Position numbers and translations under genes: made by a program. A stretch of DNA of 64,000 nucleotides from an uncultured Clostridia bacterium (GTDB lineage Bacteria; Bacillota; Clostridia; TANB77; CAG-508), in NCBI GenBank assembly GCA_948934525.1, contig CAQZSK010000003.1, positions 109,246 through 173,245 on the forward strand, written 5' to 3'. Shown one piece after another: positions 8,006-15,172 of the stretch; the first letter of the stretch is position 1; each line of letters starts with the position of its first letter. The notes beneath the pieces are model-generated. The model was not told the DNA's origin, did not search any database, and worked only from the letters and a program-made list of their open reading frames with translations.

Positions 8006-8058
8006 TACCAAAAGTTAATTTTTTTTAATTTTTAATTGCTTTTTTTTAACTTTTAGTT
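7986..8058. promoter_or_regulatory. lysogeny-switch operators
   Basis: Three copies of AAAAGTTAATTT-like sequence: direct at 7987-8000 and 8009-8022, inverted (TTAACTTTTAG) at 8046-8056. They overlap both divergent promoters, as expected for CI/Cro binding. Confidence 0.7.
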
Positions 8059-8064
8059 TATAAT
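8036..8064 (+). promoter_or_regulatory. rightward (cI) promoter
   Basis: TTGCTT (8036-8041), 17-base spacer, TATAAT (8059-8064), followed by GAGAGGTG ahead of the CI-like start. The inverted operator copy fills the spacer. Confidence 0.7.
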
Positions 8065-8085
8065 GCTTTTTAGAGAGGTGAAAAA

Positions 8086-8499
8086 ATGAACGAAAAAGAA
8101 CCTAGAGAAGTTTTTTCTAAAAATTTAAAATTTTTATTTTCAAAATATAATATAGAGCAAAATATACTTGCTGAAAAATTAGGTGTTAGTCCAGCAGCTA
8201 TTACTGAATGGGTTAAATGTCGCAAATTTCCGAGAATTGATAAAATTCAAATGTTAGCAAATTATTTTAACTTGAGTATATCAAATTTGTTGGAAGATAA
8301 TATAGAAATGTCACTTACTAATAAAAGCAACTCTTTTAATAATGATTTGCAATTAAAATATGGCAATTCTATATTAGAAGTTTTAGAACATTATAATCTA
8401 TTGAATAATTTAGGAAAGGAAAAGGCTTTAGAAAATATAAAAGATTTGGCTGAAATTCCTAAATACATCGAGAAAAAAACAGAATTAGGAAATGTATAA
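8086..8499 (+). CDS. CI-like XRE repressor
   Basis: 137 residues. The N-terminal helix-turn-helix (YNIEQNILAEKLGVSPAAIT EWVKCRKFPR) is followed by about 70 residues that probably mediate self-association. No LexA-type peptidase motif is seen, so induction would not use classical self-cleavage. It diverges from the Cro-like gene across shared operators. Confidence 0.75.
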   Translation: MNEKEPREVFSKNLKFLFSKYNIEQNILAEKLGVSPAAITEWVKCRKFPRIDKIQMLANYFNLSISNLLEDNIEMSLTNKSNSFNNDLQLKYGNSILEVLEHYNLLNNLGKEKALENIKDLAEIPKYIEKKTELGNV

Positions 8500-8542
8500 G
8501 TAATGTGATATATATAGATTTTAGTTAAAGGAGATAAAAATT

Positions 8543-8947
8543 ATGTATTGTAACTACTGCGGAAAACAAATTGATAACGAGAGTAAATTTTGTGTCTTTT
8601 GTGGTCAAAAAATATTAACTACTTCTATTAGAACTTGGGATATAAATGCTGTCGGAGTTACATTTTCAAATGACGATGGAACAGATAGACAAAAATTAAT
8701 TTCTAAAATGAAAATTGGAGAAACTATTCTATTTTCTACTTATACTTATAATGGAAAGCCTGCTGTTTATATCTTAAATTCTAGGCATCAAATAGTTGGT
8801 AATGTTCCTGCTGAAGATGCAGCAGAAATAACAAATAAATTAAAAGATAATAGAATCCAGAAAGCCAAAGTAGAGAAAGTTGGAAAATTAGATAATAAAA
8901 ATATATATTATTTAGGTATTAGATTATATATATCATATCAAAAATAA
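8543..8947 (+). CDS. zinc-ribbon plus HIRAN-like domain protein
   Basis: 134 residues. Residues 1-25 form a double zinc-knuckle (CNYCGKQ and CVFCGQK). The rest (DINAVGVTFSNDDGTDRQKL ... AVYILNSRHQIVGNVPAEDA) follows the HIRAN pattern, a small barrel that recognises DNA ends or damaged DNA. It is co-directional with the cI gene and 43 bases downstream, so probably expressed in the lysogen, perhaps as an accessory or defence gene. Function is inference. Confidence 0.6.
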   Translation: MYCNYCGKQIDNESKFCVFCGQKILTTSIRTWDINAVGVTFSNDDGTDRQKLISKMKIGETILFSTYTYNGKPAVYILNSRHQIVGNVPAEDAAEITNKLKDNRIQKAKVEKVGKLDNKNIYYLGIRLYISYQK

Positions 8948-8950
8948 AAA

Positions 8951-8992
8951 AGGGAAAATGTATTCAAAGTTTCGCGACCTGATACATTTTCC
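8951..8992 (+). terminator. hairpin after the HIRAN gene
   Basis: GGAAAATGTAT pairs with ATACATTTTCC; the right arm overlaps the inverted repeat copy at 8972-8986. No strong T-tract follows. Confidence 0.45.
8972..8986 (-). repeat. 15-base inverted repeat, right copy
   Basis: TCGCGACCTGATACA, exact reverse complement of 7664-7678, 1.3 kb away. Confidence 0.8.
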
Positions 8993-9094
8993 ACCAAATA
9001 ACCACTCGAAAGTGATTACTTGTTTATTATATAAAAACAAGCCTTCGTTTTCAAGTGTTTATTCAAAATATTTGAAAAATTGGAGGTAATTTTT

Positions 9095-10498
9095 ATGGGA
9101 AAAAGAAGAGCAAACGGAGAAGGAACTATCTTCTCTACAATACAAAAGAACCAAAAAAAATTTGATAATACGAAAATGTGTGAAACTTGTGCTACTTGTA
9201 CAGATAGAAGCAAATGCAATAATAGGATTACTTGGGATAAATGCGAAAAGTGCAAACAATGTAAGCAATGCTTGAAATATTGCGATAGATTTTATTGTTA
9301 TCAAAAAACACAAAGTCAAGATTCTATAAATGGATCCAGAAAAAGTTCTGGTAGTGGCAAGACTGAAAAAGAAGTAAAGCAAAAAAAGGAAGAACGAATT
9401 AGACAACTAAAAAAGCAAACACTTTTAAAGAATGGACTGTTAACCTTATCAGAAGCTATGAGAGAAATAGAAGAAGAAAAATTGAAATGCGAATTAATAA
9501 AAACCAATTCATATAATAGAAACATTGATACTATAAAATTAATAGAGCAACATAATATTTCCACTAAAATAATTTGTGAATTGACTGAAGATGACTTAAA
9601 AGGCTATTTCTCATTTCTTGTGAAAACAAATACTAGTCAGTCAAACCTTGAAAAAGTATATGATGAAATACATCAGGTTGCATTTAAAACTGGAATCTTT
9701 GACAATATTAAAAGAAATACTTTTATAAGCAATGTAGATATTGAAGAAGTAATTGCCTTTACAATAGATGAACAGAAAAAGCTATTAAATTACATTAATG
9801 AACATCCAGATGATTTAGTAAATGAAAATAAAAGCAATATAGATAATATAACTATTAGAAATCTTATCAAACTTGATTTTGCATCATCTATGAGAATTGG
9901 CGAACTTTGTTCTCTTGATAAAGACAAAAATATTGATAAAAGTAATAAAAGATTTATTGTAAAAACTACTATTACAAAGGATATAGATAGAAAACTAATT
10001 ATTGGAACAACAACAAAAACTGGAAAGAAAAAGAAAAAGATAGGTCAAAATGATACCAGGTATGTGCCTTTTGATATTCTTTTTAGTTCTGAAGAAGTGG
10101 AAGCTATTATAGATGAACAATATGCCCATACATCATCTAATTTGCTATTTTGTACTAAAGATGGCAAATTAATATCTCATAGTTCTATTAATGCTATTTT
10201 TAAGCGAATATGCAGAGAAGCTGGCGTAAAATTAGAATTGGAAAAAGGCTGTCATATTCATATGATAAAACATACTGCTGTTACTAGAATGAAAGAAAAC
10301 GGTATTGATATTTATGCCATATCTAAAGTGGTAGGCACTTCTGTTAAAGTCTTAACAAAAACATATGCCCATATTTTTGATGATTTTGTACAGAAAGAAA
10401 TAGAAAAGTCAAAAGAAATAAGAAAAGAAGTAAATTTAGAATTAAATTCTAATTCCGCTTCTAATTGTAAAATCATTCCCTTTAATAGAGCCTTATAG
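9095..10498 (+). CDS. int: tyrosine integrase with a cysteine-rich N-terminal insertion
   Basis: 467 residues. Start ATG 9095 follows GGAGG by eight bases. The N-terminus MGKRRANGEGTIF is the start of an AP2-like arm-binding domain, interrupted by about 45 residues with ten cysteines (CETCATC, CEKCKQCKQC). After a core-binding domain, the catalytic region shows SMRIGEL (Arg I), HMIKH and TKTYAHI (nucleophile Tyr). Two usual residues differ: Arg II is Lys in HMIKH, and the G-H/W position is G-T (VVGTSV). It lies at the prophage edge beside tRNA-Cys, so it probably integrated the element there. No CGG codon is used. Confidence 0.85.
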   Translation: MGKRRANGEGTIFSTIQKNQKKFDNTKMCETCATCTDRSKCNNRITWDKCEKCKQCKQCLKYCDRFYCYQKTQSQDSINGSRKSSGSGKTEKEVKQKKEERIRQLKKQTLLKNGLLTLSEAMREIEEEKLKCELIKTNSYNRNIDTIKLIEQHNISTKIICELTEDDLKGYFSFLVKTNTSQSNLEKVYDEIHQVAFKTGIFDNIKRNTFISNVDIEEVIAFTIDEQKKLLNYINEHPDDLVNENKSNIDNITIRNLIKLDFASSMRIGELCSLDKDKNIDKSNKRFIVKTTITKDIDRKLIIGTTTKTGKKKKKIGQNDTRYVPFDILFSSEEVEAIIDEQYAHTSSNLLFCTKDGKLISHSSINAIFKRICREAGVKLELEKGCHIHMIKHTAVTRMKENGIDIYAISKVVGTSVKVLTKTYAHIFDDFVQKEIEKSKEIRKEVNLELNSNSASNCKIIPFNRAL

Positions 10499-10508
10499 GT
10501 TCTATTTT

Positions 10509-10551
10509 TGTATGCAATTAATTTGCTTTTTGTATGCAATTTGTATGCAAT
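10509..10551 (+). repeat. three TGTATGCAAT direct repeats, probable integrase arm sites
   Basis: TGTATGCAAT occurs at 10509-10518, 10531-10540 and 10542-10551, just after the integrase stop and before tRNA-Cys. Placement fits arm-type recombinase sites near attR. The core crossover site was not identified. Confidence 0.6.
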
Positions 10552-10663
10552 TTTTTTATAAAACATTAAAAAACAATGAAAAATAATAGAAATTTTTGAA
10601 ATTAAAAATGTAAAGTAAAATTTGTAAAACCATTGATATTACTACATAATATATAGGTAATAA

Positions 10664-10698
10664 AAAACAATAGGCATATAATAAAAACCTATTGTTTT
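10664..10698 (-). terminator. terminator of the tRNA-Gly/tRNA-Cys transcript
   Basis: AAACAATAGG pairs with CCTATTGTTT and is followed on the minus strand by TTTTTTATTA, ten bases beyond the tRNA-Cys 3' end. Confidence 0.7.
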
Positions 10699-10707
10699 AC
10701 TATTTTT

Positions 10708-10781
10708 TGGAGGCGCCACCCGGATTTGAACCGGGGATCAGAGTTTTGCAGACTCGTGCCTTACCACTTGGCTATAGCGCC
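10708..10781 (-). tRNA. tRNA-Cys (GCA)
   Basis: 74 bases including encoded CCA. Acceptor GGCGCTA, anticodon loop CTGCAAA with GCA, and T-arm GGTTCAAATCC are visible. It borders the prophage and is the likely integration target or its neighbour. Confidence 0.95.
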
Positions 10782-10837
10782 AGCTATTGTAATTTGTATT
10801 CATGAATAAATATCCTTGCATACTGTCAAAACATATT

Positions 10838-10911
10838 TGGAGCAGGTAACGGGAATCGGACCCGTAACTTAACCTTGGCAAGGTTATGTTTTACCACTAA
10901 ACTATACCTGC
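10838..10911 (-). tRNA. tRNA-Gly (GCC)
   Basis: 74 bases with encoded CCA. Anticodon stem TAACC/GGTTA encloses a normal seven-base loop TTGCCAA, anticodon GCC. The loop is not expanded, so this is not itself a four-base CGGN decoder, although it could read GGT or GGC after a +1 shift. Confidence 0.95.
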
Positions 10912-10972
10912 AACTATGCTAATTTCAAACTGAAATCGAGCATATTTATCATACCAAAATTCTTTAGAAAAG

Positions 10973-12265
10973 TCAAGGTGCTAGACTTAAAAAATCCATA
11001 AAGTAATCCTTTATATTCTTTTTTTCTATTGTTTTTTGATTTTGTATATTTAATGTTCCAATTGTCTTATCTTTTATTTGTATTTTTACATTTCCTATTG
11101 TTGCATTTTCTATTACTGGAGCTTCCAAATAATATAGGCTATTCATTTCCAAATTGATATTATCTATCTCTGTGTTTTTAACTGTCATCATCTTATATTG
11201 CATTTCTTCTAGTTTAATATGGATTTGATTTGTTTTGCCTTTATTAATATATATGCGCTTCTCATTTAATTGTTTCCAATTTTCAAATTTTTCTTTTATA
11301 ATTTCTTCTAAATTTACTACTTGATAGTTTTTATGTGCATATTCTATTAGGTTCATACTATCTTGTGTTCTAATTTTCTTGGTATCTGCTGCTAATACAA
11401 CTGTTATAATGTCTAATTCTCCTCTTTTACAAGCTGTTACTAAACATCTATTAGCTCCATTCGTAAAACCTGTTTTTACACCATATACACCATCTAAATA
11501 TCCTAACAATTCATTTGTATTTGAAATTACTTGTGGTCTTCCATTAATTGTTACTGTATAACTTTTTGTACTAACAATTTCTTTAAATTTTGGATTTTGC
11601 AATGCATAGTCTGCCATACAAGCAAGTTCATAGGCTGTTGTATAATGTCCTTGTGCATCTAATCCATGTGGTGTAACAAAATGACTATTGACCCATCCCA
11701 TTTCTTTTGCAGTTTGGTTCATCATTTCTGCAAATCCTTCTACACTTCCACCCACATGTACTGCTAATGCTACGGCTGTGTCATTTCCCGATTTTAGCAT
11801 CAAACCATATAATAAATCATGGACTGTTATTTTATCATTTACCTTTAAGCCTAATCTTGAACCTCCTGTTCCTGCTGCTTTTCTTTCTATTGTGACGACA
11901 TCTGTTAAATCTGCATTTTCTAATACAACTATTGCTGTCATAATTTTAGTTGTACTGGCCATAGGAACTTGCTTCAATCCATTTTTTTCATATAAAATAG
12001 TTTTAGATGCTCTATCAAAAATGAGTCCTATTTTGGCATTTAACTTTGGCTCTTGTGTCAATGTTTTGGAAGCCTGCACAATTTCCCTTTGTATTTCTTC
12101 TACATTGACTTCTTCATCATCTTCTAAGTCTGCATAGCTTGATGTTACATTAAAAAATGCAAATAATATTATGTTAATAAGCACTAGAAATATCTGCATT
12201 ATTCTTTTTGTTTTAAAACGCACTTGGTTTACCATAATATTTTTGTCTTTTTTTCTAGTTTCCAT
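10973..12265 (-). CDS. D-alanyl-D-alanine carboxypeptidase (PBP5/DacF type)
   Basis: Exported serine peptidase that trims pentapeptide stems of peptidoglycan. Start ATG 12265 (METRKK) follows GGGAG by six bases. A signal or anchor segment lies at 22-45. Catalytic motifs are in order: STTK (104-107), SGN (159-161) and KTG (264-266). A C-terminal beta domain follows, about 430 residues in all, normal for the family. It ends a leftward cluster with rdgB, a GGDEF-like gene and an Ig-like membrane gene. Confidence 0.9.
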   Translation of the reverse strand: METRKKDKNIMVNQVRFKTKRIMQIFLVLINIILFAFFNVTSSYADLEDDEEVNVEEIQREIVQASKTLTQEPKLNAKIGLIFDRASKTILYEKNGLKQVPMASTTKIMTAIVVLENADLTDVVTIERKAAGTGGSRLGLKVNDKITVHDLLYGLMLKSGNDTAVALAVHVGGSVEGFAEMMNQTAKEMGWVNSHFVTPHGLDAQGHYTTAYELACMADYALQNPKFKEIVSTKSYTVTINGRPQVISNTNELLGYLDGVYGVKTGFTNGANRCLVTACKRGELDIITVVLAADTKKIRTQDSMNLIEYAHKNYQVVNLEEIIKEKFENWKQLNEKRIYINKGKTNQIHIKLEEMQYKMMTVKNTEIDNINLEMNSLYYLEAPVIENATIGNVKIQIKDKTIGTLNIQNQKTIEKKNIKDYFMDFLSLAP

Positions 12266-12360
12266 AAAAATCTCCCATACTTTTACATTACTCAATCTTT
12301 AAGATCAAGCTCTGTTCTATTGTATGAGAGATTTTGAAAGTTATTCTATTTTTTTGTGTT

Positions 12361-12948
12361 TTACATAATTTTTTCTAAATATTCCTTTAATTGTATTAAA
12401 GCTTTATACCTATGACTTATCTTATCCTTCTCTTTTGTTCCAATTTCAGCAAGAGTTTTACCATTTTCTAACTCAAAAATTGGATCCATTCCAAAACCAC
12501 CGTCTATCTTTATCTCAGTTGTAATATATCCTTCTAATTCTCCTCTAAAAACCTTTTCTTCTTGTTCTGGAATTACTGCTGCAATTGTACAAACAAATTT
12601 ACATTTTCTCTTTTCTTTGGGCAACCCTTGTACTTTTTCCATGATATATTGATTTCTTTCTGCTTGAGTTGCATTTTCTCCTAAAAATCTAGCCGTTTTT
12701 ATTCCAGGAAACCCATTAAAAGCTTCCATACACAATCCACTATCATCTGCTATACATAATTTTCCTGTCACTTTTGCAATTGCTCTCGCCTTTATAAAAG
12801 CATTTTCTTCAAAAGTTTCTCCATTTTCTTCTATTTCTATATCAATTCCTAAATCTTTCATAGATATCACTTTATATTCATTTAAAATATCTTGTATTTC
12901 TCTTATTTTCCCCTCATTGTTAGATGCAACAATTATTTCTTTTTCCAT
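12361..12948 (-). CDS. rdgB: XTP/dITP (non-canonical purine NTP) pyrophosphatase
   Basis: Hydrolyses dITP, XTP and related triphosphates to keep them out of DNA. Start ATG 12948 (MEKEIIVASNNEGKIREI) is chosen from GGGAG nine bases upstream and the family's usual N-terminus; the 46 upstream codons look spurious. Motifs SNNEGK, ADDSGL and ISHR (KISHRYKAL) are present. 195 residues, normal length. A 61-base gap separates it from the upstream GGDEF-like gene. Confidence 0.92.
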   Translation of the reverse strand: MEKEIIVASNNEGKIREIQDILNEYKVISMKDLGIDIEIEENGETFEENAFIKARAIAKVTGKLCIADDSGLCMEAFNGFPGIKTARFLGENATQAERNQYIMEKVQGLPKEKRKCKFVCTIAAVIPEQEEKVFRGELEGYITTEIKIDGGFGMDPIFELENGKTLAEIGTKEKDKISHRYKALIQLKEYLEKIM

Positions 12949-13009
12949 TTTATTTCTCCCTTTTAAAATTTTAAGAACAGATATGAAAAATCTATATCTG
13001 TTCTTAAAG

Positions 13010-13990
13010 TTAATTTGCTTTTTTTCTTCTACGAGGTATTTCACATTTTGGAACTTCTTCTCCATTTTTTCTTCTATCAATAACATAAGTACTACCTGGA
13101 GTAATTTTAGCTAAATGTTTTACTTGTGCTGCAACTTCCCCTATTTCTAGTACATTGTGAAATCTTCCCTCATCTGCTATTACTACCCCTATTGAAATAG
13201 TAGTAAGTGGAAATTGCTCTAAAATACATTTTCTATTTGGTACTTCTAAATATCCCTTTTCTAAGTCTTCCTCATTAAAATATTTTTTTACACCATTTTC
13301 AAATTCTAATACAATATCTTGACAAATACGTTCACAATCTATGTTAGATGTAATTGCTACAAAATCATCTCCTCCAATATGCCCTACAAAATTGTCCTCA
13401 GATTCTGTGTCATTATGGAGACATTTCATAATACATCTAGAGGTGAATTTAATAATTTCATCTCCATTTAAGAAACCATATATATCATTATATGCTTTGA
13501 AATTATCTAAATCAATATAAAGAATTGCAAAGTCATCTTTATTTAACAATCGTTTTTTCATCTCTGCCTGAATTTGAACATTTCCTGGTAAACCTGTTAA
13601 TGGACTCACTCTACGATTCGTGTCTAACAAACGAATTACATTTTTTATGGTATAATACAAATATTCTTCATCAATTGGTGCTTTAATATAATGTTCTACA
13701 CAGGCTTTTAGAATCTCTACTCTATGTTCCTTTTCTCGTTTAGAAGATATTACAATGATTGGAGTAATACTATTATCTTCGTTTTGACGAATTTGATTAC
13801 ATAATTTTATAATATCTTCTTGTATTCCATCTTCATTAATAATAATTAAAGCAGGAATATTTTTTAGAACATTTTCTATTTCTGTAGTTTTGGCTTTCTT
13901 GAATTTATACTCTTTCTCTTTTCTAAAGATATCTACTAATCTACTTTTTAGTTCATTATCATTATCGATAATATAAATTTCTTGTGCCAT
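13010..13990 (-). CDS. response-regulator-like receiver plus GGDEF domain protein
   Basis: 326 residues. Residues 1-120 resemble a receiver domain (MAQEIYIIDNDNEL, IIVISSKREKEH, YIKAPID). Residues 130-300 are a GGDEF domain with PLTGLPGN, DLDNFKAYNDIYG and a GGDDF signature at 206-210 in place of GGDEF or GGEEF. Whether it makes c-di-GMP with this substitution is open; the HD-GYP protein at 54.8 kb shows that such signalling exists here. Start at 13990 follows GGAGAGG. Confidence 0.85.
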   Translation of the reverse strand: MAQEIYIIDNDNELKSRLVDIFRKEKEYKFKKAKTTEIENVLKNIPALIIINEDGIQEDIIKLCNQIRQNEDNSITPIIVISSKREKEHRVEILKACVEHYIKAPIDEEYLYYTIKNVIRLLDTNRRVSPLTGLPGNVQIQAEMKKRLLNKDDFAILYIDLDNFKAYNDIYGFLNGDEIIKFTSRCIMKCLHNDTESEDNFVGHIGGDDFVAITSNIDCERICQDIVLEFENGVKKYFNEEDLEKGYLEVPNRKCILEQFPLTTISIGVVIADEGRFHNVLEIGEVAAQVKHLAKITPGSTYVIDRRKNGEEVPKCEIPRRRKKAN

Positions 13991-14031
13991 ATTCCTCTCC
14001 TTCATTTGTTACATTTTTTATTCTAGAATTT

Positions 14032-14979
14032 TTATGGATTGTACAAAATTTCTGTAGCTGCTTTTTCTGTATATCCATTTACATTAGTTACTTCTATTAA
14101 AATAGTATTATTTCCTTGTTGTAATAAAGCTGGTCCTATTTTAATATATTTCAAATTGTTTACTGAATTTACATATTGTTTACCATTTAAGTTTAACTTA
14201 ATTTCTTTAATTCCATCTTCATCAGATGCTTCTATCATAATTTTTTGTCCATCTTTTAATAGCTGCATTTTTGGTTTTGAAGTTGTTGCTACAATTTCCT
14301 TTTCTATTTGTTCTATATTTCCACTCGCATCTTCTGCTATAATAATAATTTTTTTAGTTCCTGGTGTTAAATTAATTTCTTTTTCTATTTTAGTTTGATT
14401 TTCTGTTGCTGCTTCTTCTCTTACTGCTTCTTGCCCTTCCCACTGATAAGATAGATATGCCATTGCTGTTTCATCTTCTGCTATAATTGTCATTTTTTTA
14501 CTTCCATCAGCTACTTGTATATTGATAGTCGGCTTTGTGATATCCATCCCCTCTACCATATATTCTTTTTGATAGGATACCCTTTTTCCATTCATATCTT
14601 CTATAATAATATTTAAAATACTATTTTGATTTGGAAGTAGAATTTCTTCTTGTGCTGTCTTACCTCCTTGTGGTAATTCTGTTGCTTCTCCATTATTCCA
14701 AGAATAAATTACTTTAGATATTTCATTAGTGTGTTCAACATTTAAAATAACAGTATCTCCTGCTCTACTTACCATAACCTTTGGTTGATTGGCTGGATCT
14801 TTATCTGCAGCTTCTTTACAAATTGCATAAGTTCCTTCTCCTACCAAGGCAATACCAAATATAGCAATGATAATCGCAAAAAAGCGGACAATACTTTTCA
14901 CTTCCATTGGTCTACCACTACTTTGTCTTTTCACTTTTTCTTGTTTTCTCTTCTTTTCTATCATAAGAATTTGATTCAT
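14032..14979 (-). CDS. membrane-anchored Ig-like surface protein
   Basis: 315 residues. A basic N-terminus precedes one membrane helix (residues about 28-53, FFAIIIAIFGIALVGEG). Outside are three or four beta-rich repeats with ITKPTINIQVADGSKK, ITLTPGTKKI-like and DEDGIKEIKLNLNGK segments, typical of bacterial Ig-like or Big_3-type modules. Function unknown, probably wall-associated. It leads the leftward cluster ending in the D,D-carboxypeptidase. Confidence 0.65.
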   Translation of the reverse strand: MNQILMIEKKRKQEKVKRQSSGRPMEVKSIVRFFAIIIAIFGIALVGEGTYAICKEAADKDPANQPKVMVSRAGDTVILNVEHTNEISKVIYSWNNGEATELPQGGKTAQEEILLPNQNSILNIIIEDMNGKRVSYQKEYMVEGMDITKPTINIQVADGSKKMTIIAEDETAMAYLSYQWEGQEAVREEAATENQTKIEKEINLTPGTKKIIIIAEDASGNIEQIEKEIVATTSKPKMQLLKDGQKIMIEASDEDGIKEIKLNLNGKQYVNSVNNLKYIKIGPALLQQGNNTILIEVTNVNGYTEKAATEILYNP

Positions 14980-15130
14980 TCGTTTTCTCCTTGCTTTTAT
15001 CTATTTTGTGTAATATTTTCAATTATATTCCTACAAATAAATTATACCATACGCATTTTTTAAAGTAAACATTTGTGTAAGAAGTTTTTTGAAAAAGCAA
15101 TATTGGCAAATCTTAAATACCAAAACCATA

Positions 15131-15170
15131 AAAAAATGGAAAAAGAAATCACATTCCTTTTTCCATTTCA
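15131..15170 (-). terminator. terminator of the thioester adhesin gene
   Basis: AAATGGAAAAAG pairs with CTTTTTCCATTT and is followed by TTTTTTATGG on the minus strand, starting just after the stop codon. Confidence 0.8.
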
Positions 15171-15172
15171 TA

